A DNA stretch of 64,000 nucleotides from SIG307 sp964609025 (GCA_964609025.1 CAZSQM010000016.1:1-64000), one strand, 5' to 3'. Counted from the first letter of the stretch, positions 32,986 through 42,062 are shown. The notes: generated by a model from the sequence alone, not told the origin. A program made the numbers and translations.

Positions 32986-33513
32986 TCAATACTCCGGTTC
33001 AATCAAACCGTACGTATTGCCTTTTCGCTTATACACAACATTGACCTCGTCGGTTTCCGCATTGCGGAATACAAAGAAGTCATGCCCCAGCAGTTCCATC
33101 TGCACACAAGCCTCTTCAATATCCATCGGCTTGATTGCAAACTTCTTGGAACGCACAATTTTAATCTCATCCTCGGCGCCGGTTTCCTCTTCAAGGAACA
33201 TCTGGCTGAGTGCCGTTGCCGACTGCTTCTGGTCTACCAGCTTATTCTTATACTTCCTGAGCTGGCGCTCCAAAACCGCCTCTACCAAATCTATGGACGC
33301 GTACATATCGCTGCTTACCTGCTCCGCACGGATAATCGTTCCTTTAATCGGTATGGTAACCTCGATACGCTGTCTGTCCTTTTCCACACTCAGAGTAACA
33401 TTTACTTCCGTATCCGGTGTAAAATAACGTTCTAACTTGGAGAGCTTATCCACAACCGCCTCTCTCAATCCGTTTGTAACCTCAATGTTTTTTCCGCTTA
33501 CCGTATAGTTCAT
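32986..33513 (-). CDS. hpf: Ribosome hibernation-promoting factor, long form
   Basis: Long HPF dimerises ribosomes into inactive 100S particles. The 175-residue protein has the S30AE domain (MNYTVSGKNIEVTNGLREAV to about 100), a charged linker (about 100-125) and the C-terminal dimerisation domain (KFAIKPMDIEEACVQMELLGH to the end). ATG 33513 follows AAGGAG; the upstream in-frame extension runs through the promoter and is not coding. It has its own promoter and terminator. Confidence 0.95.
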   Translation of the reverse strand: MNYTVSGKNIEVTNGLREAVVDKLSKLERYFTPDTEVNVTLSVEKDRQRIEVTIPIKGTIIRAEQVSSDMYASIDLVEAVLERQLRKYKNKLVDQKQSATALSQMFLEEETGAEDEIKIVRSKKFAIKPMDIEEACVQMELLGHDFFVFRNAETDEVNVVYKRKGNTYGLIEPEY

Positions 33514-33594
33514 ATGCCTCAGCTCCTTTTCCTGTTTTTCGTTCTGTCTTACAGAAATGAAGCAGCTCCTTCTCTTCTCCTGCCTCTTGAACAA

Positions 33595-33623
33595 ATTATA
33601 CCACACTCTCTCCAAAATAACAA
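33595..33623 (-). promoter_or_regulatory. Promoter of hpf
   Basis: TTGTTA (33618-33623), a 17-base spacer and a perfect TATAAT preceded by GTGTGG (33595-33600). The leader is about 75 bases. Confidence 0.75.
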
Positions 33624-33787
33624 GTACAACTTGAAAAGAAATATTATATTGTTTGTTTATTTTTATCTTTTTTTAAATAATATATACCTTTCTCTTACTG
33701 TTTAGTATTTACTGGCAATTACAGAGTGCGATTTTATTTTTTCCAAAAACGCCGTAATTAGAAACTCTACTCCATTTTTCTCCGCTT

Positions 33788-33956
33788 TTTGTGATTTTAT
33801 CACAAATCCCAAAACAAACTTTCGAACTTGACAAGCCTTTTCCCATACCACACTTGTGGTACTTTTCTGTGCATATTGTGGATAACTTCGTGTATAACTA
33901 CGTTTCCCGCGTATTTTTTGCCCGTTTTTCTGGGGATAACTTTATTTTTTTCCACA
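33788..33956. other. Cluster of DnaA-box-like sites in an AT-rich gap
   Basis: The 565-base gap 33514-34078 has no gene beyond the hpf promoter. TGTGGATAA (33877-33885) is a perfect DnaA box. CGTGTATAA (33889-33897), TGGGGATAA (33931-33939) and, in the other orientation, TTTTCCACA (33948-33956) each differ by one base from TGTGNATAA/TTATNCACA. A TTTGTGAT-TTT-ATCACAAA palindrome lies at 33788-33806, and AT-rich runs flank the set. It could titrate DnaA or act in replication control; no dnaA or dnaN gene is nearby, so I do not call it oriC. Confidence 0.45.
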
Positions 33957-34078
33957 ACCTCGTTTTGGGAATTTCTCCCATACTCGTTTTTCACCGGCAC
34001 CTATTGTGAAGTTTGCACAAAAGACAAGTTGTCAATACCACTTTAAGATTTTTTTATTTTCTTTATTTTCAAAAAACT

Positions 34079-34966
34079 CTACCAAGGAAACTGATACGGC
34101 TTTCGGTGCTGTAACGTCAGGAACGTATACCCCTCCTCCGTAAGCTGTTTCAGAATATCCGGCAGCACCTCTGCCGTCAGATTGCTGCACGGCGAGTCAT
34201 GTAAGAGAATAATCGGCTGCTCCTGCTCATATACCTCGTCAAAAATGTGCTTTTTAATCGAGTACGCCGTCGGCGTACCCACGGCATCCTCACCGCTTAC
34301 GTTCCAGTCATATGCCAAAAAGCCGCGCCGTGCCATCTCCTCCCGCAGTTCTTCCCGAATCGACTTTATGTACATGTTGTAGCTGCCGCCCGGAAAACGA
34401 AAGATGGCCGGGCACTCTCCGAACGCCTCTACAAAGCGGGACGCCAGTTTATCATAGTCCGCCAGAAACGCATCTACCGAATGATAGATTTTATTGTATT
34501 GATGCGTTTCCGTATGCATTCCGAGCATATGCCCTTCCTCTGACGCACGCTTCGCGATTTCAATGCCCTCCTCCGTCAAATTCTCTCCGATTAAAAAGAA
34601 TGTGGCACAGGCATTGTATTCCGCAAGCGTATCCAGTATTTTTACCGTATTTTTGCTCGGTCCGTCGTCAAATGTCAGAAACACTACCTTTTCCGGAAGT
34701 TCCTCCTCCGGCACCTTCCCCTTTGCATACAAATACGGGTAGGCTTCCGTCTTGCTGACGATGTCTTCCTCCCGCTTTTTTCTTTCTGTTCCCTGCCCGT
34801 CCGTTTCTGCCGCCGTATTCTCCGCCAGTACATTTTCCAAAAGTTGTTCCGTTTCCGTTACCGCCAGGTCCCGGCTTTTCGTTTTCCGCAGTCCCTGTAC
34901 CGCCATGTTTGCAAGCAACAGTGCCATCACTAAAGTTGCACCGCGTACCAGTCTTCGTTTCAGCAT
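34079..34966 (-). CDS. Membrane-anchored polysaccharide deacetylase (NodB domain)
   Basis: The 295-residue protein has a signal-anchor helix at about 9-26, a charged linker, and a NodB catalytic domain from about 92. Motifs are present: TFDDGPSKNT (catalytic base Asp and metal Asp), HTETHQ (metal His pair), RFPGGSYN, and the distal ILLHDSP. It probably removes N-acetyl groups from peptidoglycan or another surface glycan outside the cell. ATG 34966 has only GGGG from a hairpin arm as ribosome site, directly after a terminator-like stem. No partner gene is beside it. Confidence 0.9.
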   Translation of the reverse strand: MLKRRLVRGATLVMALLLANMAVQGLRKTKSRDLAVTETEQLLENVLAENTAAETDGQGTERKKREEDIVSKTEAYPYLYAKGKVPEEELPEKVVFLTFDDGPSKNTVKILDTLAEYNACATFFLIGENLTEEGIEIAKRASEEGHMLGMHTETHQYNKIYHSVDAFLADYDKLASRFVEAFGECPAIFRFPGGSYNMYIKSIREELREEMARRGFLAYDWNVSGEDAVGTPTAYSIKKHIFDEVYEQEQPIILLHDSPCSNLTAEVLPDILKQLTEEGYTFLTLQHRKPYQFPW

Positions 34967-35014
34967 AAAAATGCCCCGCCGCGCTTTGTTATTTCATCTT
35001 ATGCGCGGCAGGGC
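34967..35014 (-). terminator. Terminator of purE, abutting the deacetylase start
   Basis: GCCCTGCCGCGC pairs with GCGCGGCGGGGC across a 17-base loop, then ATTTTTATG. The T run directly precedes the deacetylase ATG, and the 3' arm holds its only Shine-Dalgarno-like bases, so folding could also block translation of read-through RNA. Confidence 0.75.
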
Positions 35015-35075
35015 CGTCCTCTGAACAGCGGATATTAAGTTACGAAAAGTTTCTATCCGGCACCGCTGTTTTGCA

Positions 35076-35588
35076 TTACATCTCTTTCAAATAGGTTTCG
35101 TAGCCGACGCGCTCAATCTTTTCCTTCTTTTTCTCAACACCGGCCTTTAATTCTTCTTTGTACGCTTCGATTTTCGCAAGCAGGGTATCGTCCGAAACCG
35201 CTAACATCTTTGCCGCAAGAATACCGGCATTCTGTGCGCCGTCGATTGCCACCGTCGCTACCGGGATGCCGGACGGCATCTGTACGATGGAATACAGAGA
35301 ATCCACACCGCTTAAGGTCTTTGTATGAATCGGTACGCCGATGACCGGAAGCGGGAAAATAGCCGCGCACATTCCCGGAAGATGCGCCGCACCGCCTGCG
35401 CCCGCAATAATCACCTTAAAGCCCTTTTCCTTCGCCGTCTTCGCATAATCAAAGAACGTATCCGGCATACGGTGTGCGGAAATTACCGTAACCTCGTAAG
35501 AAATTCCAAACTTGTCCAACATCTGCGCGGCTTTGCTCATTACCGGCAAATCCGAATCACTGCCCATTACAATTCCAACCTGTGCCAT
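35076..35588 (-). CDS. purE: N5-carboxyaminoimidazole ribonucleotide mutase
   Basis: PurE converts N5-CAIR to CAIR in purine synthesis. The 170-residue protein has the class I signature GIVMGSDSDLPVM, EVTVISAHRMPD, VIIAGAGGAAHLPGMCAA and GVDSLYSIVQMPSGIPVATV, with the catalytic His in SAHR. ATG 35588 follows AAAGGCGG. It is alone here, without purK or purC, and has a promoter and a terminator of its own. Confidence 0.97.
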   Translation of the reverse strand: MAQVGIVMGSDSDLPVMSKAAQMLDKFGISYEVTVISAHRMPDTFFDYAKTAKEKGFKVIIAGAGGAAHLPGMCAAIFPLPVIGVPIHTKTLSGVDSLYSIVQMPSGIPVATVAIDGAQNAGILAAKMLAVSDDTLLAKIEAYKEELKAGVEKKKEKIERVGYETYLKEM

Positions 35589-35620
35589 TTGTTTCCGCCT
35601 TTCTCATTTTGTTTTTTCCT

Positions 35621-35649
35621 ATGGTAGCATACCCTTTTTAAAAATGCAA
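35621..35649 (-). promoter_or_regulatory. Promoter of purE
   Basis: TTGCAT (35644-35649), a 17-base spacer and TACCAT (35621-35626), abutting the stop codon of the peptidase gene. No PurR box was recognised. Confidence 0.6.
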
Positions 35650-37719
35650 CTAATTTTCCAGCGCCTCGTTTAACAGTTCCGTTCCCTTCAGCACAAAACG
35701 ACCGTCTTTCACAATCGCAATCTTTGTTCCGTCCGCACAGAGCGCCGTAATCTCTCCCAGTTCGTCATACGGTATCGTGATATCCGTATGACATTGAAAG
35801 TACGCCTTCTCCGGCGCAGTCTTACGAAGTGCCGAGCACTCGTTTTCCCTCGCTACAATTTCCTTGCCGTCCGGATTGTAGACCTTGTGATCCTCGCTGT
35901 GGGAATAGCATGTATCCCCTATCGCAAAATGCGGACCGGTTTTCTCCGCAATCAGAATCGGCAGCACTTCCGCAATATGATACTTCTTTCCCATCGTATA
36001 GGCCACGGTATTGGTACCGATGGCAAACTCGCCGAGCGGAAGCCAGTCACGGTTTTTCAAAAGATTTTCGCGGATAAACCGCTCGTTTTCCTCTTTCGAA
36101 GCATAGTTTTCGCAGGAGTACCCCACAGTTTTGCCGTCCGCAAAAACAATCTCCAGATTCTTATATTCCGTACTGCCCAGAAAAACACCGGAAACATGAA
36201 GCGTGCCGTTCGTGCCGGCAAGCACCGGAGAGGTAAACACCTCCCCCGCCGGAATATTGACGTCGGCGGTACAGTTTTCAAAAATCGTTTCCTTTTCCGG
36301 GTCGTTCAGCCTCCAAAGCTGCACCGTAATATCCGTGCGGTTCTCCCCTCTGCCGGTCACACGAACTGCCTGCGCCCTGTCCAGGGCGTCAATCATACAT
36401 TGCTGCACCTTGCGGTAGACTTCATTGTCCAGACGATTTACGCGAAGCGTTTCTTCAAAAATCTCCGGGAACTTTTCCCCGATCGACGGCAGCGGATAAG
36501 CCACAATCGTAAAGGAGGTCTTATCCGACGGAATATACTGCTCCGCCAGTTCTCCCGCTCTGCCCATAAACTCCACCTTCAGCCGCTGCTGCCGTTTGTC
36601 AAGCCGAATTGCTTCTTTGGCGTTTACCGGCAACGGCAGCCGTTCCCCGAACGTTTCCTGCACCAACGGTCCCGCATAACGCGCCAGTTGTTCCTTTTTC
36701 TCCTCATACACACGACGCAGCGCCGTTTCCTTCCGCAGATACCACTGCTTATCCGCAAGCAGGCCTTCGTCGTTGCGGTGGTCGTAATCATACTGAAGGT
36801 TCACGTTCGTTACCGTATACCCCGCTTTTCTGGCATGCCGTCCGCCCGCAGGCGTGCGTACCGCCGTTACCGAAAGTCCCTCCTGTTCCAGTAGAGAAAT
36901 GACCTCCTTCATAATGCGTTCAAAACCGATGGCATAGCGCAGCCCTACTGCCTGCCCTTTGGTTAACGGCACGCGCATCACCTGGAACCCGCGCAGATAG
37001 CCGCCTACAACATTTTCTGCCGCCGCCCGGATTTTTTCCTCGGAAAGACCGTTTAGAAACTCCGCCACCCCGAACTCGTTTTCCGTAATATACTCGCCGT
37101 AGCGGTACAGATAGCGCAAATCCGAACCGTCCGCCTCCAGAATAATATCCTTCGCAAAGGTATAGCCGGTATCAAACTGTTCCCGTATCCTCCACTCCGC
37201 AAACAACTCCGCATTGTCCGTTTCAAAGGAATACAACGCCTCGCGGCACTCCTTAAAGGTGTATTCGCAAAAGTCCTCAAAATAATTGTACAGCTCAATA
37301 AAAAGCTCCGCCGTCATGACAACCGACAGCCGGTTGCCCTCCGCCGCATAAAATATCTGGTTGTTGAGCTTCGCGGCAAGGTAGGAAAGCAGCCTGCCGT
37401 ACTTCTTTCCGAACAGCTTTCCCGTATAAACCGGATTGGAAAAACTCCCGACATAGCCCGCCGGAAGCACCTCTGCATAAAGCTCGTCAAACAGTTCTTT
37501 GTACTGCTCCATAGAATACCCCGAAAGCCCGCCGCCGCTTACCTTTTCCGCATAAGAAAAAACGGAGAGAAGCTTTTTTGCCTGTGCTGCAAAATAGGCC
37601 CGAAACTCCTCCGGTACGGTCTGCTCCGTTAACATCAGTCTAAGCCGCTCCGTACAAAGCTGCCATCTTTCTCCGATTTCCTCCCACTCTTCTTCCCAAT
37701 TTTCCTTCCAATCTTCCAT
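35650..37719 (-). CDS. Aminopeptidase M29-like metallopeptidase with long N-terminal region
   Basis: Residues about 390-680 resemble M29 aminopeptidases: GRGENRTDITV, GEVFTSPVLAGTNG, GEFAIGTN, GPHFAIGDTCY and HTDITIPY supply the expected Glu, His and Asp metal ligands of the two-metal site. M29 enzymes are usually about 400 residues; this one has about 350 further residues at the front, acidic at first (EDWKENWEEEWEEIGERW), of unknown role. A cytoplasmic peptide-degrading role is likely. ATG 37719 follows AAAGGAAG. It lies 15 bases after a small membrane-protein gene. Confidence 0.82.
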   Translation of the reverse strand: MEDWKENWEEEWEEIGERWQLCTERLRLMLTEQTVPEEFRAYFAAQAKKLLSVFSYAEKVSGGGLSGYSMEQYKELFDELYAEVLPAGYVGSFSNPVYTGKLFGKKYGRLLSYLAAKLNNQIFYAAEGNRLSVVMTAELFIELYNYFEDFCEYTFKECREALYSFETDNAELFAEWRIREQFDTGYTFAKDIILEADGSDLRYLYRYGEYITENEFGVAEFLNGLSEEKIRAAAENVVGGYLRGFQVMRVPLTKGQAVGLRYAIGFERIMKEVISLLEQEGLSVTAVRTPAGGRHARKAGYTVTNVNLQYDYDHRNDEGLLADKQWYLRKETALRRVYEEKKEQLARYAGPLVQETFGERLPLPVNAKEAIRLDKRQQRLKVEFMGRAGELAEQYIPSDKTSFTIVAYPLPSIGEKFPEIFEETLRVNRLDNEVYRKVQQCMIDALDRAQAVRVTGRGENRTDITVQLWRLNDPEKETIFENCTADVNIPAGEVFTSPVLAGTNGTLHVSGVFLGSTEYKNLEIVFADGKTVGYSCENYASKEENERFIRENLLKNRDWLPLGEFAIGTNTVAYTMGKKYHIAEVLPILIAEKTGPHFAIGDTCYSHSEDHKVYNPDGKEIVARENECSALRKTAPEKAYFQCHTDITIPYDELGEITALCADGTKIAIVKDGRFVLKGTELLNEALEN

Positions 37720-37734
37720 ACTGCTTCCTTTCCT

Positions 37735-38079
37735 TTAAAAACGTATTCCCGTGATATAAAGACAAAACAGCAAAACAAACAACCCGCCTGACGACAAAAG
37801 CCCCGCAAACGGCAGTTTCGTGTATACGTCCCGTTCCCTCAGTCCCTGTAAGGAGAGGCAGAACGCAACCGCACAGACCACGGCAACCGCCAGACCGATA
37901 ACGCCGATAAAATTTCCCGCCGCACCGCCTGCCGCGGCGGATATGATACAAAGAACAAGAAAGGTAAGAACACAGAGCATTGCCAGCACAAACCCGGCCG
38001 TTCCTTTTCCGGAACGTCTTCTGCTGTGAAAATGCATACTGTCCCGCTCCCGGCGGCGGGAAAAGAATCCGTCCTTCAT
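37735..38079 (-). CDS. Small membrane protein, DUF6142-like
   Basis: The 114-residue protein starts with a basic segment (MKDGFFSRRRERDSMHFH) and then has three hydrophobic segments. It resembles the uncharacterised DUF6142 family of Lachnospiraceae. ATG 38079 overlaps the vanZ-like stop as ATGA, and AGGAGG lies upstream, so the genes are coupled. An open frame in another register is an overlap artefact. Function unknown. Confidence 0.65.
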   Translation of the reverse strand: MKDGFFSRRRERDSMHFHSRRRSGKGTAGFVLAMLCVLTFLVLCIISAAAGGAAGNFIGVIGLAVAVVCAVAFCLSLQGLRERDVYTKLPFAGLLSSGGLFVLLFCLYITGIRF

Positions 38080-38528
38080 CGCTTTCCATTCCTCCTTCCG
38101 AAAATCAGAAAATAACACCAGTATCCCAAAATACCGCCAAGCGTATTCAGAATCAAATCATCTACGTCAAACGCACCGGTTCTCGTAATAAGCTGAATCG
38201 TTTCTGCGGAAAGACTTAACAAAAACGTTTTCAAGAAAACCTTTACGGTATTCTGCCTGCGCTCCGAAACCAGCGGAAGCAGCCACCCGAAGGGCATAAA
38301 TGCCGCGATATTTCCGCCGATATTGATTAGCACATAGGAATACCCAACCTTGTCGATGTAGGTGAGTCCCCGCCGGATTTCCAAAAACGGTTTCAGATTA
38401 TACCGATACCCCATTTCCTCCGTCCGCCCGTAGCTGCTGCTGAAAAAGAGCAGATAGGCCAGCAGCAGAAGATAGGCCAGAAATACCAGAATCGCAACAA
38501 TGCGAACCGTTTCTTTTTTTCTTTCCAC
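38076..38528 (-). CDS. VanZ-like family membrane protein
   Basis: A 150-residue protein with four membrane segments and the VanZ pattern: NLKPFLEI near the start, then NIGGNIAAFMPFGWLLPLV, then SAETIQLITRTGAFDVDDLILNTLGG. VanZ confers some teicoplanin resistance in enterococci, but most family members have no known role. Start GTG 38528 is chosen because AGGAGG lies seven bases upstream; the longer frame overlaps the preceding gene without a site. It is coupled to the DUF6142-like gene. Confidence 0.85.
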   Translation of the reverse strand: MERKKETVRIVAILVFLAYLLLLAYLLFFSSSYGRTEEMGYRYNLKPFLEIRRGLTYIDKVGYSYVLINIGGNIAAFMPFGWLLPLVSERRQNTVKVFLKTFLLSLSAETIQLITRTGAFDVDDLILNTLGGILGYWCYFLIFGRRNGKR

Positions 38529-38559
38529 CGCATACCTCCTCCTTTCTTTTTGTCTTTCG

Positions 38560-40980
38560 CTAATACCGGCTGCCGTGGCAGACAAGATAAATAATCTGAT
38601 ACCGTTTCGACGCTTCCCGAAGGAAATCCAGAGCGCGCTTTAACTTTTCTTCATCCAGATTGACAAAAGGGTCGTCTAAAATCAAAAACGGCTGTTCCTC
38701 CGCAAAGAGCGCGTCCACCAGGGCAAACCGCATACAAAGCCCCAGCAAATCCCGCACTCCCGTGCTGAAATACCCCAGTTCTTTTCCTTCGCCGTATGCC
38801 GACACCCGGATATCCAGATTCGTATCGACATCCATGCCGCCGAAACGCTCCCCCGCATTTTTTTCAAAATCCGCCCCGCCAAGCAGGGTCAGATACTTCT
38901 GAAAGCTCTGCATCAGTCCCTTCATGTAACGGGAAGAAAAACGCTCCTTTGCCGTCTTTAAGCACTTCATGGTTTCCGTAACGAAAAAGTGCTCCCGCTT
39001 CCTTGTATCAAGCTCTCCGTTCAACTGTAAAAGCTTTTCCTCGTATTCCGTGCGCCCTTCGGCTTCCTCCTCAAAGGCTTCCGCCCGGTCGCGGCAGTCC
39101 CGTTCCTCCGCGTCCAGCAAGGCAATCCGCTCCGTAATTTCCCGTTCCTTTCTCTGCAATTCCGCAAAGCCGACTTCCGGCGGCGTCAGATGACAGAACT
39201 CCTCCGGCGGATTCTCCCGCTCAAATTGTACCCGCTTTTCGGAGGCTTCTGCAAGTTCTTCCGAAAATCTCAGAAAATCTCTGGTACGGTTCTCCAGCAG
39301 AGAAAGCCCGGCCGCAATCTCTTCCCCCTCCATGCCGTGTTTTCGCAACAGCTGTTCGCTGCGGGAAAGGAGTTCCCGTTTCCGCTCCAGACACCGCGCG
39401 TAATTCTCACTTTTTTCCGAAAGCTGTCGGTACTCCCGCACACGGTCGGACAAAAGATAAAGTGCCTCCGTCATATCCGCACCTTCTTCCTTGCCGCACT
39501 GTTTGAGAAGCGCTCTGCCCCGTTCTCCCTGTTTTTCACAGACTTCTAACTCAAACAGTGCCTCCCGCTTTTGCTCTGCCGCCTCATACTGCTTCTTTTT
39601 CCGGCGTGCTGCCGCCGCAAGTGCAAAGCCGCCGCCCGCTGCCGTCAGAGCAGCGCCCAGTGCAAAACACAGCGGCAATTTTGACATTCCCGGTTTCTGA
39701 CCGTCTGTCCCCGTGTTCTCCTGTGCTCCGGAAACAGCCGTTTCGATCAAACCGTGTCCGCCCGCTGCCCCGGAAGCGCTCACAACCGCGCCTATTCCGA
39801 GGACCGCCGCCGTAAGAAAAAGCACAACCGCCCAAAGCATGCAGACCTTCCGCGCCTTTCCCGCGCTCTGTTCCTCCTGCTTGGCCTGCCCGCACAGCGC
39901 CTTTGCTTTAGCCGACTGCTCTTTATTTTCCTTTTCCCTTTGCAGGCACTCCTGCACTGCTTCCGTCTGCGGTGCGCCGTAAGGAAAGGCCTCACGCAGA
40001 GCAGTCAGGCGCGTCCGTTCCCGTTCCTCCATCCGGTAGGAACGCAGTTCGCCGGACAATGCCGCCGCTTCCTCTGCATCCCGCCTGCACTGCTGTAATA
40101 CTTCCAGCTCCGGCATCTCTGCCCGAAACAGGCCTTTTATGCCTTCTTGCTGCTGTCGTAACCGTTCTTCCCGCTGGCAAAGCTCTCCGTAATGCCGCTT
40201 TTTTGCAAGCAGTGCTTCATAGCCTGCCGCCGCTTCCAGTCTGCTCCGGCATTCCGTAAGCGCCTTCCCGCATTCTCTCTTTTCCGCTGCCAGCTTCCGT
40301 TCCTTTTCCCGCCACGGCTTCGCGTTCTCCTCTTTCCGGCGGCAGTTTTCCAGATGTGCCTCCGCATCCGAAATACTGCGGTTCAATTCCGCCACATAGC
40401 CCTTTTCATCCTTCTGGCGGTCGGGGATATACTTTTTCCTTAACTCGTCCAACTCCTGGTACGCTTTATCGAAATTACCGCTTTCCTCGTCCCCTTCCGC
40501 AATCCGTCCGAGCTTTCTGCCGATACTGTCGTTCATGCCGCTGCCGGATATTTTGTTCTGCGGAAGGTAGGTACTGCGGGAATAAGCTTCCTTGTCCAGT
40601 CCGAATAATTCCTTGCCAAGCTCTGACGAAAAATCCCCGGACTCTAAATTGGTAGCAAGATCAACCAGCCGGAACGTATCATCGGCTTCTTTCGCACCAA
40701 AGGTACGCTCTGCCCTGTATTCCTTTCCATTTGCCTCAAAAATCAGATAGCCGCCCATTTTGCCGCCCTGCCACGGCTTATATTTACGCCGTTCCGCATC
40801 CTCTAACTTCGTCCGGCTGCCCGCCGACGGCATCCCGTAAAGCATGGCGCGGACAAAGGCCGCAAAGGTACTCTTTCCCCAGCCGTTTTCCTTGCAGATT
40901 ACCGTAAGCCCCTCGGTAAAATCAAAGGTAACGTCCTGCAATTTCCCGAAACTGCCGATATAACATTGCTTTAAAAGCAT
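38560..40980 (-). CDS. SbcC/YhaN-like SMC-type ATPase with internal membrane segments
   Basis: The 806-residue protein has an N-terminal ATPase half (LLKQCYIGSFGKLQDV, Walker A ENGWGKST near 32-39), a long charged coiled coil, and a C-terminal half with signature STGVRDLLGLCMRFA and Walker B PFLILDDPFVNLDEEK. In the centre (about 380-460) lie two hydrophobic helices (WAVVLFLTAAVLGIGAVV and LCFALGAALTAAGGGFALA), as in Bacillus YhaN. It overlaps the nuclease gene by ten bases, so the pair likely forms a complex in DNA end processing, perhaps at the membrane. ATG 40980. Confidence 0.87.
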   Translation of the reverse strand: MLLKQCYIGSFGKLQDVTFDFTEGLTVICKENGWGKSTFAAFVRAMLYGMPSAGSRTKLEDAERRKYKPWQGGKMGGYLIFEANGKEYRAERTFGAKEADDTFRLVDLATNLESGDFSSELGKELFGLDKEAYSRSTYLPQNKISGSGMNDSIGRKLGRIAEGDEESGNFDKAYQELDELRKKYIPDRQKDEKGYVAELNRSISDAEAHLENCRRKEENAKPWREKERKLAAEKRECGKALTECRSRLEAAAGYEALLAKKRHYGELCQREERLRQQQEGIKGLFRAEMPELEVLQQCRRDAEEAAALSGELRSYRMEERERTRLTALREAFPYGAPQTEAVQECLQREKENKEQSAKAKALCGQAKQEEQSAGKARKVCMLWAVVLFLTAAVLGIGAVVSASGAAGGHGLIETAVSGAQENTGTDGQKPGMSKLPLCFALGAALTAAGGGFALAAAARRKKKQYEAAEQKREALFELEVCEKQGERGRALLKQCGKEEGADMTEALYLLSDRVREYRQLSEKSENYARCLERKRELLSRSEQLLRKHGMEGEEIAAGLSLLENRTRDFLRFSEELAEASEKRVQFERENPPEEFCHLTPPEVGFAELQRKEREITERIALLDAEERDCRDRAEAFEEEAEGRTEYEEKLLQLNGELDTRKREHFFVTETMKCLKTAKERFSSRYMKGLMQSFQKYLTLLGGADFEKNAGERFGGMDVDTNLDIRVSAYGEGKELGYFSTGVRDLLGLCMRFALVDALFAEEQPFLILDDPFVNLDEEKLKRALDFLREASKRYQIIYLVCHGSRY

Positions 40981-42062
40981 GCCTCCGCCCCCTCTCCCTC
41001 TAAGGCGCGCACGCCGATTTCCAGAATCATGCGTTTTTCTTCCTCCGTATAATTCTGCTCCATGACATAACGAATAAACTCACCGCGCAGGGAGATATCA
41101 TTCTCATAATCCTCCGGCCGTATGGCAAGTCCCACTTCTCTGTCATTGATTTTAAACGCAAAAAAGCCGTCTTCAAAACGTCTTGTCAGATACTGCAAAT
41201 CCCGCTCCGCATTCAGACCGACCTTTCCGGTCAGTGTCACCTTTACCAAATCCTCTTTCGGGATATCCCGCAAAGCCTCACGGATTTTGGATTCTACTCC
41301 TGTCGTACTCTCTGTGCCCGAAATATCCGTAACCACCTCATGCACCGTGCGTGCCGCAAACGGTACAAAGGTATGGGTTACCTTCCCATCCTCGATTTCC
41401 AGCCAGACAAAGCCCTTTTCCCCGCACTCATCAAAGCCGCGCCCTTCCAGACAGCCACAGTAGCAATACACGCCTCTGGTATCCAGCGCCTCGCAACGGT
41501 ACGAATGGATATGGCCTAACGCCAGATAATCTATATTTTTATTTTTCAGTGCCGAAAGGTTTATCGTTTCCGCCTTGTCCGCCGAACGGTACTTCTCCGT
41601 CTGTCCGTGCAGAAGCACCAGATTGCAGTCGTTCCGGTTTAACACAAGCGAATCATACAGCTCCGCCTCGTTTCCTTCCGCAAACTCCGCTCCGGCAATG
41701 ACCGCCTCCTTATACCGGTAATAGGTCCATTCCGTTCCGAACAGCTTCAGATTTGCCGGACGTTCCTCCCAGCTTTCCAAAAAATTTTCACTGTCATGGT
41801 TTCCTTTCAGGTACAGAAAATCAAGGCAAGGGAAACGCAATATCGTTTCCCTTACCATATTCTGCGTCCGTTTGGTTACGGAACTGCCGTCAAACAAATC
41901 CCCGGCAATCAGAACCGCGTCCGCGCCGTGTTCTCCGGCATATTCCACCATCCGCACAAAGCTAAGCAGCAGTTCGCTTTTTCGCTGCTTTTTCTTTGCG
42001 CCGTCTAAATTCGTACTCAATGCGGAATCCAAATGCAAATCTCCACAATGCAGTAATTTCAT
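40971..42062 (-). CDS. SbcD/YhaO-like DNA exonuclease, metallophosphoesterase
   Basis: The 363-residue protein has the Mre11/SbcD phosphoesterase motifs: HCGDLHLDSAL, LIAGDLFDG, LKGNHDSEN, LLHGQTEK and LGHIHSYR, giving all metal ligands. A C-terminal region of about 110 residues should contact the SMC-like partner encoded by the overlapping next gene. ATG 42062 follows GCGGGGG and overlaps the preceding stop as TAATG. Role by family: nuclease for DNA ends and hairpins. Confidence 0.92.
   Translation of the reverse strand: MKLLHCGDLHLDSALSTNLDGAKKKQRKSELLLSFVRMVEYAGEHGADAVLIAGDLFDGSSVTKRTQNMVRETILRFPCLDFLYLKGNHDSENFLESWEERPANLKLFGTEWTYYRYKEAVIAGAEFAEGNEAELYDSLVLNRNDCNLVLLHGQTEKYRSADKAETINLSALKNKNIDYLALGHIHSYRCEALDTRGVYCYCGCLEGRGFDECGEKGFVWLEIEDGKVTHTFVPFAARTVHEVVTDISGTESTTGVESKIREALRDIPKEDLVKVTLTGKVGLNAERDLQYLTRRFEDGFFAFKINDREVGLAIRPEDYENDISLRGEFIRYVMEQNYTEEEKRMILEIGVRALEGEGAEACF

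Noticed and set aside
33514..34078. Chromosomal replication origin oriC
   Set aside because: DnaA-like boxes are present, but dnaA, dnaN and the usual neighbours are absent; too few boxes to claim an origin.
37640..38089. Alternative frame of about 149 codons over the DUF6142-like gene
   Set aside because: It begins at an ATG close to AGGAGG, but its product is Arg/Cys/Gly-rich and not hydrophobic like the family; it overlaps the peptidase gene.
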